64,000 bases of DNA from Planctomycetia bacterium (GTDB taxonomy: Bacteria; Planctomycetota; Planctomycetia; Pirellulales; PNKZ01), in NCBI GenBank assembly GCA_021413845.1, contig JAIOPP010000001.1, positions 29,811 through 93,810 on the forward strand, written 5' to 3'. Positions within the stretch are counted from its first letter, which is position 1; every line of letters begins with the position of its first letter. Below, piece after piece: positions 54,862-63,851 of the stretch. A program made the translations under genes and the position numbers. The notes below the pieces were generated by a model that worked only from the letters and a program-made list of their open reading frames with translations, was not told the origin of the DNA and did no database searches.

Positions 54862-57276
54862 CTAGGTTCCTTCTGGCTTGCGCCGCCGGAGCTTGCGCCA
54901 AGCCACCGGGACCGCGACCATGCCGGCCAAGAGCATCGAAGACGGCTCGGGTACGGCTGCCGGATCGTACTCAAGGTCCAATTGCTTACCGCCGTTGCTG
55001 CTCGCGAGATGAAAGAAGCTACCGTTGGTTCCGTTACTCGCAAAGAACGGACTACTCGGGTCGATCAATAACGAAGTCAAAGCGGCTTCGGTAAACACGT
55101 TGCTGTCGGCCGTCGCGATTTTCCAGGAGTAGTGCTGGGCAGGGTTCCATCCGGCCAAAGCCGTATCGGAAGACGGCGGCGATCCCGTGGTCACCGAGTG
55201 CATCTCGATGAGGAAAGGATCCCCCGAGGTGCTATTGAGCGTTAACGTGCCGAGGTTCCACAGATCCCAACCGGGGTTTCCAATGGTCGGGCCGGCCACG
55301 CCGTTGAGGTCGTTGATTTCCCAAACGTATTTGCCGCCGGCGTTCCAAGTCGTCGAAGTGTCGGTCATCACCCCGGGGCTGTTGCCGGGCGAGCCGATGC
55401 CGCCGGCGTTGATGGTGACCTGGCCGAAGAACGTACCGCCCCCTTTGACCACACCGCCGACGCCGACGACTACGGGAGCCGATACCTGTCCGTTATTGAC
55501 CAAAGATTTATTAGTAAGATCGAAGGAATAGCCGCTCGGCGCGCTGATGTAACCGGTCGGCGAGGTAATCGATAAAGTCCCGCCCGTGAAGTTGAACGTT
55601 CCACCTTCTTGGATGTTCAATTGCCCAACTTGCAGCCTGCCGCCGGACTGCAAATTCAGCGTGCCGCCGTAATTGATGCCGACCCCGCCACTCGCGGAGA
55701 GCAGACCCGAATTGGCTACCGTCAGCGTTCCTGTGCCTAAGTCGCCTACGGATAAACCGTCGGTGATCCAGCTGGATCCGCTGCCGGTGACCGTGGCATT
55801 GCCCGAGCTGTTATAGCCGATCACGCCGGATTCGCTGGTGACTTTGCCGCCGTCGCTAATCAGGAGCGTACCTGAGCCATGGTATTCACCCACCTTAAGC
55901 GTGCCAAGGTAGTTCGTCGGGTCAGCAATGTTCCAAGTGGATCCGATGCCCGTGATCGTGGCGCTGCCCGTCGCGTCGAAGCCGAAGCCGAGAGATGCGT
56001 AATTGCTGTTGACCGTGCCGCCATCGCTAACCAGGAGTGTACCGGCACCGCCGGAACCCACCGTAAGCTGAACGTTGTTGTTCCATGTAGATCCAATGCC
56101 CGTGATCGTGGCATCGCCCGTCGAGCCGTTATAAACACCGAGAGTAGAGTTATTACTGATGACGGTGCCGCCGTTGTCGATGGCGAGAGTACCGCTACCG
56201 TACTCGCCGACTCTCAAAGAGGTTGCGTTCCATTGCGATCCGGGGCCGGTAATCGTGGCATTGCCCGTCGAGCCGACGTTAACACCGAGTTCGCCTGTAT
56301 CGGTGGTCAGTATCCCACCGTCGCTGACTGTGGTCGTCCCTGAACCATTGAGACCCACGCGAATAGTATTAGCGTCCCATTTGGACCCTATGCCCGTGAT
56401 CGTGGCACTCCCCGTCGAACCGAGGTTGACGCCGAGATCGTTCCAGTAACTGGTGGTCAACTTGCTGCCGCTTGCAATCGACAGCGAGCCGGCACCATTG
56501 GTTCCGACTTTCAGTGTCTGATACTCGGATAGATCGACGACCGATTCGTTAACCAGGTTCAGTTGCGATTGTAGGCCATCGATCTCCGGGGAAAACTGGA
56601 AAGTGTAGTTCGTGCCGTCAAAGGTAGAATTCGGGATGTAGTCATACGTGGCCACGACGGTCCCGGACACCTCTCCACCATTGAGAGAGTAGGAAATTCC
56701 CGAATTTCCCGGAGGCTGGAATTGGGAGACCGAGAGCCTGACCTGCGCCAAGCCAAGGTCGTACCCAGGTTGGGAAATAAACCGCGTAAGGTTCGAGGTC
56801 GTTTGAGAAGTGGTCGCTGAAAAGGGAACGTGTTTCCAAAACGAATACGAGTAAACACCGCCATCGACGTAAGCGGAGCCACTGCTGTAGCCATTGTTCT
56901 CTGGTATTCCTTCGAAGGTTCCGCTCCCGACTAGACTTAGATCTGGATTTATCGGGCTTCCGTACCAAAAAAAGTCGCTCGACCACAAAGTTGGTGGCGC
57001 CGCGACGTATGTGCCCGGTATAGCCAATTGGGATACCTGACCAGCGGCGTATCCCTCACCAGTGAGTGAAAGTTTGGCTCCGATGAGAAAGCCCAGGGAA
57101 GGATCGAAGCTTCCCACGAGGCCCGCCATAGGTGCATTGGCGAGCGCGCCCGTGGTCGGAACGGTGACGTTGAAGCCACGGCCGATTTGCAAACTCGTGG
57201 TGGCTTGCGCCAGCAATGCCGACGTAGAAGCGGCCCACACGATCGCGCTAACGATACCGCATCGAATCACCGTCAT
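54862..57276 (-). CDS. PEP-CTERM surface protein with tandem beta-repeats
   Basis: The protein has 804 residues from ATG 57276, with AGGAG 9 bp upstream; earlier starts would sit on the SD. The signal peptide covers about 1-24 ('GIVSAIVWAASTSALLA'). The central region (about 245-560) has at least five repeats of roughly 40 residues of the form 'GSGTLxVxxGGxxxS...LGxxxGSTGxATITGIGSxW', predicting a beta-helix like autotransporter passenger repeats. The C-terminus is a PEP-CTERM sorting signal: 'VPEPSSMLLAGMVAVPVAW' then RKLRRRK. It is the likely substrate of the adjacent exosortase. It is convergent with the TPR gene, 67 bp away. Confidence 0.88.
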   Translation of the reverse strand: MTVIRCGIVSAIVWAASTSALLAQATTSLQIGRGFNVTVPTTGALANAPMAGLVGSFDPSLGFLIGAKLSLTGEGYAAGQVSQLAIPGTYVAAPPTLWSSDFFWYGSPINPDLSLVGSGTFEGIPENNGYSSGSAYVDGGVYSYSFWKHVPFSATTSQTTSNLTRFISQPGYDLGLAQVRLSVSQFQPPGNSGISYSLNGGEVSGTVVATYDYIPNSTFDGTNYTFQFSPEIDGLQSQLNLVNESVVDLSEYQTLKVGTNGAGSLSIASGSKLTTSYWNDLGVNLGSTGSATITGIGSKWDANTIRVGLNGSGTTTVSDGGILTTDTGELGVNVGSTGNATITGPGSQWNATSLRVGEYGSGTLAIDNGGTVISNNSTLGVYNGSTGDATITGIGSTWNNNVQLTVGSGGAGTLLVSDGGTVNSNYASLGFGFDATGSATITGIGSTWNIADPTNYLGTLKVGEYHGSGTLLISDGGKVTSESGVIGYNSSGNATVTGSGSSWITDGLSVGDLGTGTLTVANSGLLSASGGVGINYGGTLNLQSGGRLQVGQLNIQEGGTFNFTGGTLSITSPTGYISAPSGYSFDLTNKSLVNNGQVSAPVVVGVGGVVKGGGTFFGQVTINAGGIGSPGNSPGVMTDTSTTWNAGGKYVWEINDLNGVAGPTIGNPGWDLWNLGTLTLNSTSGDPFLIEMHSVTTGSPPSSDTALAGWNPAQHYSWKIATADSNVFTEAALTSLLIDPSSPFFASNGTNGSFFHLASSNGGKQLDLEYDPAAVPEPSSMLLAGMVAVPVAWRKLRRRKPEGT

Positions 57277-57294
57277 TCGCATGTGCTCCTGCAA

Positions 57295-57825
57295 GCCGTC
57301 GACGGCAAGGCACCTTTGCCACGATTGCCGACCACGAACATCATCTTAGGATTTGTCTAATACACGTCAGCGACAGTGAGCCGGTTGGTCAACCTGAATG
57401 AATTTACGAGCACGGAGCGGACGCCGATTCCGTCACACGTGCCTCAATGGTTTCCTCAACGATGCGTCAGGATCATTTCGGATTAAGAAGTATAAACTCG
57501 GTTTTCTACGTAAACAATCACGGATGAAGGTATTTAGCCCCAGGTTTTTGGATACAAGGGCAAAAGAGGCTGGTTTGGGAAGTCATTCTGAGAGGATTCA
57601 CGCGGGCATTTCGGTCGAGCAACTGCGGGCCGAATAAGAGACATCGGGGCCAAGAGAGCGGCTAAGACGGCTCCAACCTCCCACGCTCGAACCGTTGCTA
57701 AGCGCTCCCGATATTCTCGATTCTCCCTAACGAGGCCTACCGACATACCGTGCATCGGCGGAGCAGCTGCAAGGCCCTAGCATGGTGGGACGTCTCCCTT
57801 AGCCAATTGGGCGTGACGAGTGGAG
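57295..57825. other. Intergenic region before the IS remnant
   Basis: About 530 bp, visibly lower in GC than its left flank. It holds copy 2 of the 43-bp repeat (57684-57726). No gene is supported; the few short frames lack SD and family resemblance. Confidence 0.5.
57684..57726. repeat. Interspersed 43-bp repeat, copy 2
   Basis: 40 of 43 bases match copy 1 at 50716-50758, with three single-base differences. It ends about 100 bp before the broken IS3 copy. Confidence 0.8.
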
Positions 57826-58023
57826 CTAACCGTAGCGACCGTAGTCGCTCGCTAACTTCACGATCCGCCCGACCAATCGCGGTTCGTCGTCGGGAACCAG
57901 GCGCGGGCGACGTTGCGTCGCCCGCGCTTGTCCCAACAAACGGCAGGCTCGACGCTCGCTCACGTCGAGCGTCTCCCGCACGTGTTCGACGACTCGTCGC
58001 CGACCGGTCGGGCTCAGAAGTTT
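57826..58023 (-). pseudogene. OrfB fragment of the truncated IS3 copy
   Basis: It reads 'GRRRVVEHVRETLDVSERRA' through 'KLASDYGRYG', matching the N-terminus of the complete OrfB, then ends at a TAG in unrelated DNA at the breakpoint. The integrase core is absent, so it cannot be active. Confidence 0.88.
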
Positions 58024-58292
58024 CCCGCGGCGGCCTCGCGCAGAATCGCCTTGTCGAGTTCGGCGTCGGCCAACAGTCGCTTCAAGCGCGCATTCTCCAG
58101 TTCCAACTCTTTGAACCGCTTCGCTTGGTCCGTCCGCAGGCCGCCGTACTCTTTTCGCCAGCGATAGTACGTCTGCTCCGTCACGCCGATCTTCTTCGAC
58201 ACCTGCGGAACCGTCTGACCGCGCGAGAGCTCCAATTCCGCTTCCCGTAATTTCTGAATGATCTGCTCGACCTGCAAACGCTTCGTCCCCAT
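58014..58292 (-). CDS. IS3-family OrfA, second copy
   Basis: The protein has 92 residues starting 'MGTKRLQVEQII'. It shares the HTH and zipper with the complete copy's OrfA, differing at scattered positions (for example LELSRGQ for LELARGQ and LELENARLK for LEQENSRLK). It is probably still translated but has no functional OrfB partner. It could interfere with transposition of the complete copy. Confidence 0.88.
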   Translation of the reverse strand: MGTKRLQVEQIIQKLREAELELSRGQTVPQVSKKIGVTEQTYYRWRKEYGGLRTDQAKRFKELELENARLKRLLADAELDKAILREAAAGNF

Positions 58293-58443
58293 GATCGCCT
58301 CCCTTTTCAAGTGATGGTCGTCAGTCCACGACTGAAGACCGGACTCGTTTAAGGGGGCAAGGTCAGTTGCGAAGTGGCGGTACTTTCAGCCGTTGACACC
58401 ACACCCGTTGTCGAACAATCAGCAATGCACCGCATTCGGCTAT

Positions 58444-59265
58444 CTACTGAGGCACGATGCCAGCGTTTGATCCACCGAACGAGATTGCGTTTCGTGCATC
58501 CTCATAGTCGAGGAACTTATACAGAATGCCTCTGGTCAGCTGCAACATTGCATTGCGCTCGGCGGAATTGGTGTGTGCGGCATTGAGCCAGTTACCGTGA
58601 CGGATCGGATCGGCAAAGCCTTTTACGATCTGTTCGATTGTGGCCTTATCGGTTCCGAGAGCAGCGTGCATGGCGAGCCAATTCTCCTTGTCGGTCTGTT
58701 GACCGAATGCGCTCTTGATACCTTCGATCGCGCGGAAGCAATACGTAGCACAGTCGTGTACTTCGACAACGGCGCGACAGTAGTCACGAAGCGCGAGACG
58801 GAAGAGAACGTTTTGGCCGGAGAGCCGGACAGCGCGACTAAACGTGTCTCCGTTTTGGTCGGTGACCACCGGAGGGCTGCTGTTCGAGTTCACGCCAAAG
58901 ACGTGAGCGGTTCCGTCCTCTTCAATAACTTGGATTATCTCCACCGAAAAGCCGCACCCGATAGCGAAGCCGAGCGATCCTACAACGATGTCGGCAATGC
59001 CTGTGGCTGCGATCTGGGCGGATACATACCCGTCTAACTTTGGATAGGTTAGAACGACGGTCAGTTGAGACGCATCACAACTGACCTTCGCGTCGCCGTC
59101 ACCGGAAAGCCTCATCCGGATTTGTTCGAAAGAGACAGCGGCGCGTTCCGGATTTATGCGACCTGTGCATAGATACTTCATTCTGAGACTCGATGAGTGG
59201 ATGGGACACACTGAAAGGCGTTGGCGCTTCACATGTAGCGAATTGGTTAGTAGCTTCGCCATCAA
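58444..59265 (-). CDS. Hypothetical protein, possible HEPN-like C-terminal helices
   Basis: The open frame gives 273 residues; an internal Met (59181) is another possible start and neither has an SD. The N-terminal part is beta-rich ('LTVVLTYPKLDGYVSAQIAA'). The C-terminal part is helical ('RLALRDYCRAVVEVHDCATY', then 'FADPIRHGNWLNAAHTNSAE'). The RxH-type motif 'IRHGNW' is reminiscent of HEPN RNases, but I cannot assign the family with confidence. It follows another hypothetical gene by 30 bp on the same strand. Confidence 0.6.
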   Translation of the reverse strand: MMAKLLTNSLHVKRQRLSVCPIHSSSLRMKYLCTGRINPERAAVSFEQIRMRLSGDGDAKVSCDASQLTVVLTYPKLDGYVSAQIAATGIADIVVGSLGFAIGCGFSVEIIQVIEEDGTAHVFGVNSNSSPPVVTDQNGDTFSRAVRLSGQNVLFRLALRDYCRAVVEVHDCATYCFRAIEGIKSAFGQQTDKENWLAMHAALGTDKATIEQIVKGFADPIRHGNWLNAAHTNSAERNAMLQLTRGILYKFLDYEDARNAISFGGSNAGIVPQ

Positions 59266-59295
59266 GGAGCAGTCGTGCGCACTAACGGTTCGCGA

Positions 59296-59706
59296 CTATC
59301 GTTGGCTTGTTCGGTTTAAGTAGGCATGCGGTCCCGAGGTTACGAATGACCTGCCTTTGGGACAGCGATAAGCAACATCCTCAAGAATGTCCGAGCATAA
59401 GGATACAAAAAATCCACACGTAATAGCGAACTTCTTAAGCCGAGCGTCTCTCGGCTGTCGTAGACCGATTTCAATTGGATCGGTCGACCAACAACTAAGG
59501 ATCGTCTCAAGATATTCCTTGCTCGTAGCTGGACGATATGGAAACCAGGCACCCAGATTTTGACGATATGTGATTTCGTTTCGCACTGCAGAAAGCCAGT
59601 TTCTGCCCTCACTACATGGATTTGCCGAGAGATCGATCAATTTTCCCGCAACGGTTATCGAATCCGCGTCTCCGATCGGTAGGCGGCTCACAGCGGATTC
59701 AAGCAC
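59296..59706 (-). CDS. Hypothetical protein overlapping the SRAP remnant
   Basis: The open frame gives 136 residues from GTG 59706; the true start may differ because the beginning overlaps the end of the SRAP fragment by 19 bp. The sequence 'GRNWLSAVRNEITYRQNLGA' followed by 'WFPYRP' has the look of a conserved helical family with an R/N-rich motif, but I do not recognise it. It probably forms a unit with the downstream gene at 58444-59265. Confidence 0.5.
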   Translation of the reverse strand: MLESAVSRLPIGDADSITVAGKLIDLSANPCSEGRNWLSAVRNEITYRQNLGAWFPYRPATSKEYLETILSCWSTDPIEIGLRQPRDARLKKFAITCGFFVSLCSDILEDVAYRCPKGRSFVTSGPHAYLNRTSQR

Positions 59707-59921
59707 CGCGGATCGTCCGACTTCGGGCTGTTCACCAATCGACTTACGGGAGTCGCGACCAAGTCGTCATCTGGATAGGGCTGCAACAACGACAGCACCT
59801 TCTCCTTGCCGGTGAAATCCGGATCGAGCCACAATGCTCGCGCATCGGGCGCGAGAATGACCGGCATTCGATCATGGAGCCCGGCCATCATCGGATTCGC
59901 TTCGGTCGTGATGATCGTTTT
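59688..59921 (-). pseudogene. SRAP (HMCES/YedK-type) C-terminal remnant
   Basis: About 77 codons match the end of SOS-response-associated peptidase proteins: 'TTEANPMMAGLHDRMPVIL', 'WLDPDFTGK', 'LLQPYPDDDLVATPVSRLVN' and 'SPKSDDPRCLNPL', with a natural stop. The upstream two-thirds, including the catalytic Cys2 start, is not present; the sequence before 59921 is unrelated. SRAP proteins protect abasic sites in ssDNA by crosslinking through Cys2, so this fragment is non-functional. Confidence 0.82.
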
Positions 59922-60152
59922 CCAACGGCCACTCAGCTTACTGATCCGTCGACTCGACGGCACTCGACTTCGCGAGTTTTCCTGCATCGTTACCAACATC
60001 GATCGGGAATCTACCTCTTCTTCGCATTCCGGCGAGAATTGTCGTTTGCGCGTTGTATTCTTGCGCCCAAGCCCTAGGGTTACACGGTGTCGGGTTGCGA
60101 CCGTGAGTTCACGGTCCCTTTCCGATGTCGTCGGACGACAAGAATAAAACAG

Positions 60153-60240
60153 ACCGGCACTCGTCGAGAGGCCGGTTTGCAAGTAAGCCGACGTGGTCGA
60201 ACGCGCTCTCGATCGAGCGTTCCGCCACGTCGGCTTTTTT
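60153..60240 (+). terminator. Double hairpin ending in a strong Rho-independent terminator
   Basis: The first stem is ACCGGC/GCCGGT (60153-60158 with 60171-60176). The second stem is AAGCCGACGTGG (60185-60196) with a perfect complement at 60225-60236, followed by a T6 run. It sits 47 bp upstream of the PDZ-protein start with no upstream + strand gene. It may be an attenuator, the 3' end of a small RNA, or a relic. Confidence 0.85.
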
Positions 60241-60286
60241 GTTTACGGCGAGGAACGACGTCACCCTCACCTCAGCAGGAAAACCT

Positions 60287-62338
60287 ATGCAATCCAAATT
60301 CCTTCTCGTCCGGCTCGGCTGCGCCGCGATCATCTTGATGTCACCCTTGTTCGCGTTCGCGGGGCCGGACGATCCGATTGCGGACATACACGTCGGGCTC
60401 GGTCACGACCCCGGCAGTACCCTCGTCGCTACGACTAAGACAGACGCCGACGGAAAGTTCGCGTTCATGGGACTGCAAACCGGCAAATACTATCTCGTCG
60501 TCCTGTCTGCGTCCGATCCAAACGCCCCAATGACAAAGGTGGGGCCGGGCACTCTCATCCTCAACGATTCACAAGCCGCCAAAGGAAGCGATTCCGATAC
60601 CTCACCAAGACTTGTGGCAAGATATTCCGGTCCCGGAAATGGGAACTTCTACTTCGGCAAGCAAGCCACCGTCGTCGACGGCGCGCAGCTGAAGTTCGAG
60701 CGCACCTTCACGATCACCCCCGTCAACGATGCTCCAACCATTTCCCTTCGCGTCGACCCGAACACGGGCCGGTCAAGCCAATCAATCACTATCGGCATGG
60801 ACGGCGGCGCGATCAGCGGATCGTTTAAGACCGCCGAAAACGAATCGCCGTTGCCGCAGGATCGCAAAGCAATTGATTCGCCGATGCCTAAGATCCCCGG
60901 CGTGCCGTTCACTCCGCAAGTCGACCAGCGGCTCGGAAGCGGCGGTAATCCGGCTACTAAGATCAGGCTCGAATGGGACGATGGTCGCAGCGTCGCCACA
61001 ACCGAGTCGGACGCCGCAGGCAAGTTTGAGTTCAAAAATTTGAAAGCCGGCAGCTACCTGTTCGTGATCGTCCGGCCGGATCAAGATCCGCAAATCACGA
61101 AAGTGGGGCCGGGCACGGTCGTTCTCCCCGCAAAAAAATATAGCGAGTCGTGGAAAGAGGACGCCATCAAGAGTATCCGGGTAGAAAATAGTTCGTATGC
61201 GATCGATCCGGAATCCGGCCGATCGAAACAAACGATCGTCGTCACCGGAGGAACGATCAGCGGCGAGTTGAAGTTCGCCGACAACAACTCACCGATGCCG
61301 ACGAAACGGGCAACGATCGCTGCTCCGATGCCGGTCGTTCCCGACGCGCCGTCGGGCGTCGTCAATTTCATTCTGAAGAAGGATTTCGAAGGGATCCAAC
61401 TCGGCGTTCAAGTCCGCGAGCAACCCAAAGGGCTCTTGATCCAGCAGGTCAACGAGGGAAGTCTGGCCCAACAGCTCGGAATACTGCCGAAAGATCTCAT
61501 TGTCTCCGTCAACGGAGTACCGACGACGACGGTCGAGACTTTACGAACGCAGTTGAACGCGGTCGGCGCGGCCTTGAAATCTCAAAACCAAGGGTTTGCG
61601 ATCCTCAGCGATTTGGAGACGAAAACGAAAACGGAAACGAAAACGGCCGGTCCGACCCTGATCATTGTCGATCGCGGAGGTCGGATCCTCGGAGTGCGGG
61701 CCGCCGGCAACGTCCGCGTCGCGGCAGGCGATATCAACGGCGACGGCATCATCGTTGGGGCGGACGCAGGCGCGGGTCCGGTGGTGTCCAAAGTGACCAC
61801 GAAGAACTCAAGCAACCCGGAGCCGAATTCTAGGGCTGCCGGACCGAAGCCGGCGAAGCTAGATATTATCGTTATGCCGGTGCAAAATCCCGAGGCTACC
61901 GCGCCTGCCGATCCCGCCGCGAAAGTCAACGATCCCAAAGCGGTCGCAGGAGAACCGGCCGGGGCCAAGGCCGATCCCAACGGCGCGTGGCGCTTCAAGC
62001 AACTGCCGAACGGCAAGTGGCTGTACTACGGGCTTGATGAAAAGTGGATGGTCAACGAAAACGGCAAGTGGGTTCCTTATCTTCCGACGTCGACAACTGG
62101 GGGCGTCGGGCCTTCCAAAACTATAGATCGGATGGGAAATCCTACAGTCAACGTTGCTCTCGAAGCAGCGCCCAAGCCCGGTGGTTCTTCTCAGCCGAAT
62201 GGTATTGGCAATAAAATCGGTGCGGGATTTCCCGCCCTAAGCCCGCAAGGCGAAGCGCCGACAGCGGCTCCGAGAAAAAGCGCGGCCGCCGGGGCCATCG
62301 GGGGCGCCGTGCGTGGCGCATTCGGCGGCAAGAAATAG
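60287..62338 (+). CDS. Secreted protein with two carboxypeptidase-regulatory-like domains and a PDZ domain
   Basis: The protein has 683 residues; AGGA lies 6 bp before ATG 60287. The signal peptide covers about 1-22. Two prealbumin/Cna-B-like beta-sandwich units are recognisable by 'TTKTDADGKFAFMGLQTGKY' (about 40-60) and 'TTESDAAGKFEFKNLKAGSY'. A PDZ domain covers about 360-430 ('GIQLGVQVREQPKGLLIQQV', 'LAQQLGILPKDLIVSVNGVP'). A low-complexity KTKTETKT stretch follows. Near the end are a 'WRFKQLPNGKWLYYGLDEKW' segment and a C-terminal glycine zipper ('GAIGGAVRGAFGG'). It has no protease domain, so it is probably an extracytoplasmic binding or scaffold protein. Confidence 0.8.
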   Translation: MQSKFLLVRLGCAAIILMSPLFAFAGPDDPIADIHVGLGHDPGSTLVATTKTDADGKFAFMGLQTGKYYLVVLSASDPNAPMTKVGPGTLILNDSQAAKGSDSDTSPRLVARYSGPGNGNFYFGKQATVVDGAQLKFERTFTITPVNDAPTISLRVDPNTGRSSQSITIGMDGGAISGSFKTAENESPLPQDRKAIDSPMPKIPGVPFTPQVDQRLGSGGNPATKIRLEWDDGRSVATTESDAAGKFEFKNLKAGSYLFVIVRPDQDPQITKVGPGTVVLPAKKYSESWKEDAIKSIRVENSSYAIDPESGRSKQTIVVTGGTISGELKFADNNSPMPTKRATIAAPMPVVPDAPSGVVNFILKKDFEGIQLGVQVREQPKGLLIQQVNEGSLAQQLGILPKDLIVSVNGVPTTTVETLRTQLNAVGAALKSQNQGFAILSDLETKTKTETKTAGPTLIIVDRGGRILGVRAAGNVRVAAGDINGDGIIVGADAGAGPVVSKVTTKNSSNPEPNSRAAGPKPAKLDIIVMPVQNPEATAPADPAAKVNDPKAVAGEPAGAKADPNGAWRFKQLPNGKWLYYGLDEKWMVNENGKWVPYLPTSTTGGVGPSKTIDRMGNPTVNVALEAAPKPGGSSQPNGIGNKIGAGFPALSPQGEAPTAAPRKSAAAGAIGGAVRGAFGGKK

Positions 62339-63401
62339 TCGATCCGACCTGACTCGATGGAATGCTCAGCTCCCTCGCGTATCCGGGGCACGTTTGCCTA
62401 CGAAACAATTGAGCAATGGATTGATATCGCTTGCTCAAATAGCGGTTCGATGAACGCTCACCGGGACAATCGCTGTCGAAGTTCAAGACAGAGGCATTCC
62501 GATACCATCGACCAATTGCATTAACGTTACATGCTTTGTCGATCGTCCCTAATGCGTTTGAAATATCGCTGCTTCAGAGCCCCACTTTTTGTCGAGCATG
62601 ACCGTTTTGGCTTTCGATATAAGCTCAGAGTGTCAGGCGAGCCGTAGCTACGTAGCGCCGCTCCGCGAAACCCGTACGGCAGTATCGGAAGTGGCTAGAG
62701 CAACTCGTTTATATGCTCGCTTTGTTCAGTGGTATCCCCGTCGCTGTCGAACTTAAAACGATACTGAATACTGATTCCAATACGTTAAGAGTCGCCGCAG
62801 GCGCCGACCTTCGACGCTTTGACGCGATCAATTGGCTTGAGCGAACGAGGCCCTTTTCAGCTTCCGGCAGAGTTATCGGCATCGCAAAACCTTTCTGAAT
62901 ATGCTCTGTTGATAGTGTGCAAACTCTGCGCTGAGGAAGACTTTTAATCGCGGCCACTCTTCGAAACCTGCGATTTCCGTGCTCGGCAACGCTCCTTCGT
63001 ACGAGATTTGTCGGTCATGATCCTCGTAAATGGACCTTCGTCGGTATCAATGAGGGGCCTCGAATTCGTCGGAGCTATTAGATTTCGAACGCCACAATGA
63101 GATTTAGAGCGTTTCAATCCGAAATGCGATCGAACCGCAATCCGTTTAATACGTTCTGTGAGTCAATTATGATCAGTGCGGCAAAAGAGTACCGAACCAA
63201 CGCGAGTTACGCGTTAGTTTGCTGCTCGCCGACGACTGCGACAGCAAAGCCATATCCGGGTCCGGGTCTCGTAGTCGATCTGATGCTTGCGTTGTCCACG
63301 ACCGACATAACGGATAGATGTCTTGGACGGATCTCAGCGAGCTATTCGGATCGAGGTTGCCTGGCAGGGGCTCCTTTGAGCATGGAAATCGAAGACTTTC
63401 T
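62339..63401. other. Long lower-GC region without supported genes
   Basis: About 1060 bp. Short frames on both strands have no SD, domain or codon pattern like the neighbours. It may hold decayed genes. No RNA structure was recognised. Confidence 0.5.
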
Positions 63402-63725
63402 TCAAGTCGCCGAATGCTCCAGCTGGAACTCGATGACGAACACCTCGGTATCCGGATCGTAAGCACCGTGCATCGACTCCCAGACCGAGACGAAGTCTGC
63501 GACCGAATCGTATCCCTCGGCCTTAGCGTCCGCTTCCGTTATCTCACCGAGCAGTTCTCGTCGTACCGCCGTAACGACGATTCTCGCAATCGCTTTCTTG
63601 CCCCGGCCGGGTTGAAGCGCATAGGACTGCCCAATGCGCCAGGAATGGAGACGCTCGCCGACGATCCGCCGACTTTGCGTCTTGCGACCATCGATCACCA
63701 ATTGCCATGTCTTTTGGAAGATCAT
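63402..63725 (-). CDS. ASCH-domain protein
   Basis: The protein has 107 residues. The ASCH beta-barrel pattern is clear: 'QLVIDGRKTQSRRIV' (substrate-contact loop), 'YALQPGRGKKAIARIVVTAV' (G-x-K surface with strand), then 'EADAKAEGYDSVADFVSVWE'. ASCH domains bind RNA or modified nucleosides; some hydrolyse N4-acetylcytidine. The length is normal for a single-domain member. AAGGA lies 11 bp before the ATG. Confidence 0.85.
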   Translation of the reverse strand: MIFQKTWQLVIDGRKTQSRRIVGERLHSWRIGQSYALQPGRGKKAIARIVVTAVRRELLGEITEADAKAEGYDSVADFVSVWESMHGAYDPDTEVFVIEFQLEHSAT

Positions 63726-63851
63726 TCAAAAATATTCCTTTTGAGATTCGAATGGAACCGAACACGGTGCCGATAGATTAGCCGCATACGTCTCTATCGT
63801 TGACGATGCTTGTTCCGGCTTCGCTCTTCGTCACCGTCACTGAGCAGAGAT

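Larger units (their letters stand above)
57826..58365 (-). mobile_element. Truncated second copy of the IS3-family element
   Basis: One end is intact: inverted repeat TGACCTTGCCCCC (- strand, 58353-58365), one base longer than the complete copy's TGACCTGCCCCC. orfA, the slippery heptamer and the first 65 codons of orfB are present. Homology to the complete copy stops at 57830 and the rest, including the DDE core and the other end, is missing. Sequence divergence from the complete copy shows the two are related but distinct insertions. Confidence 0.9.

Noticed and set aside
57750..58250. 166-codon + strand frame across the IS remnant
   Set aside because: It is antisense to the IS3 orfA/orfB fragment, which matches the complete copy.
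62709..62957. Overlapping short frames on both strands
   Set aside because: They mirror each other, lack SD and domain features, and lie in the low-GC spacer.
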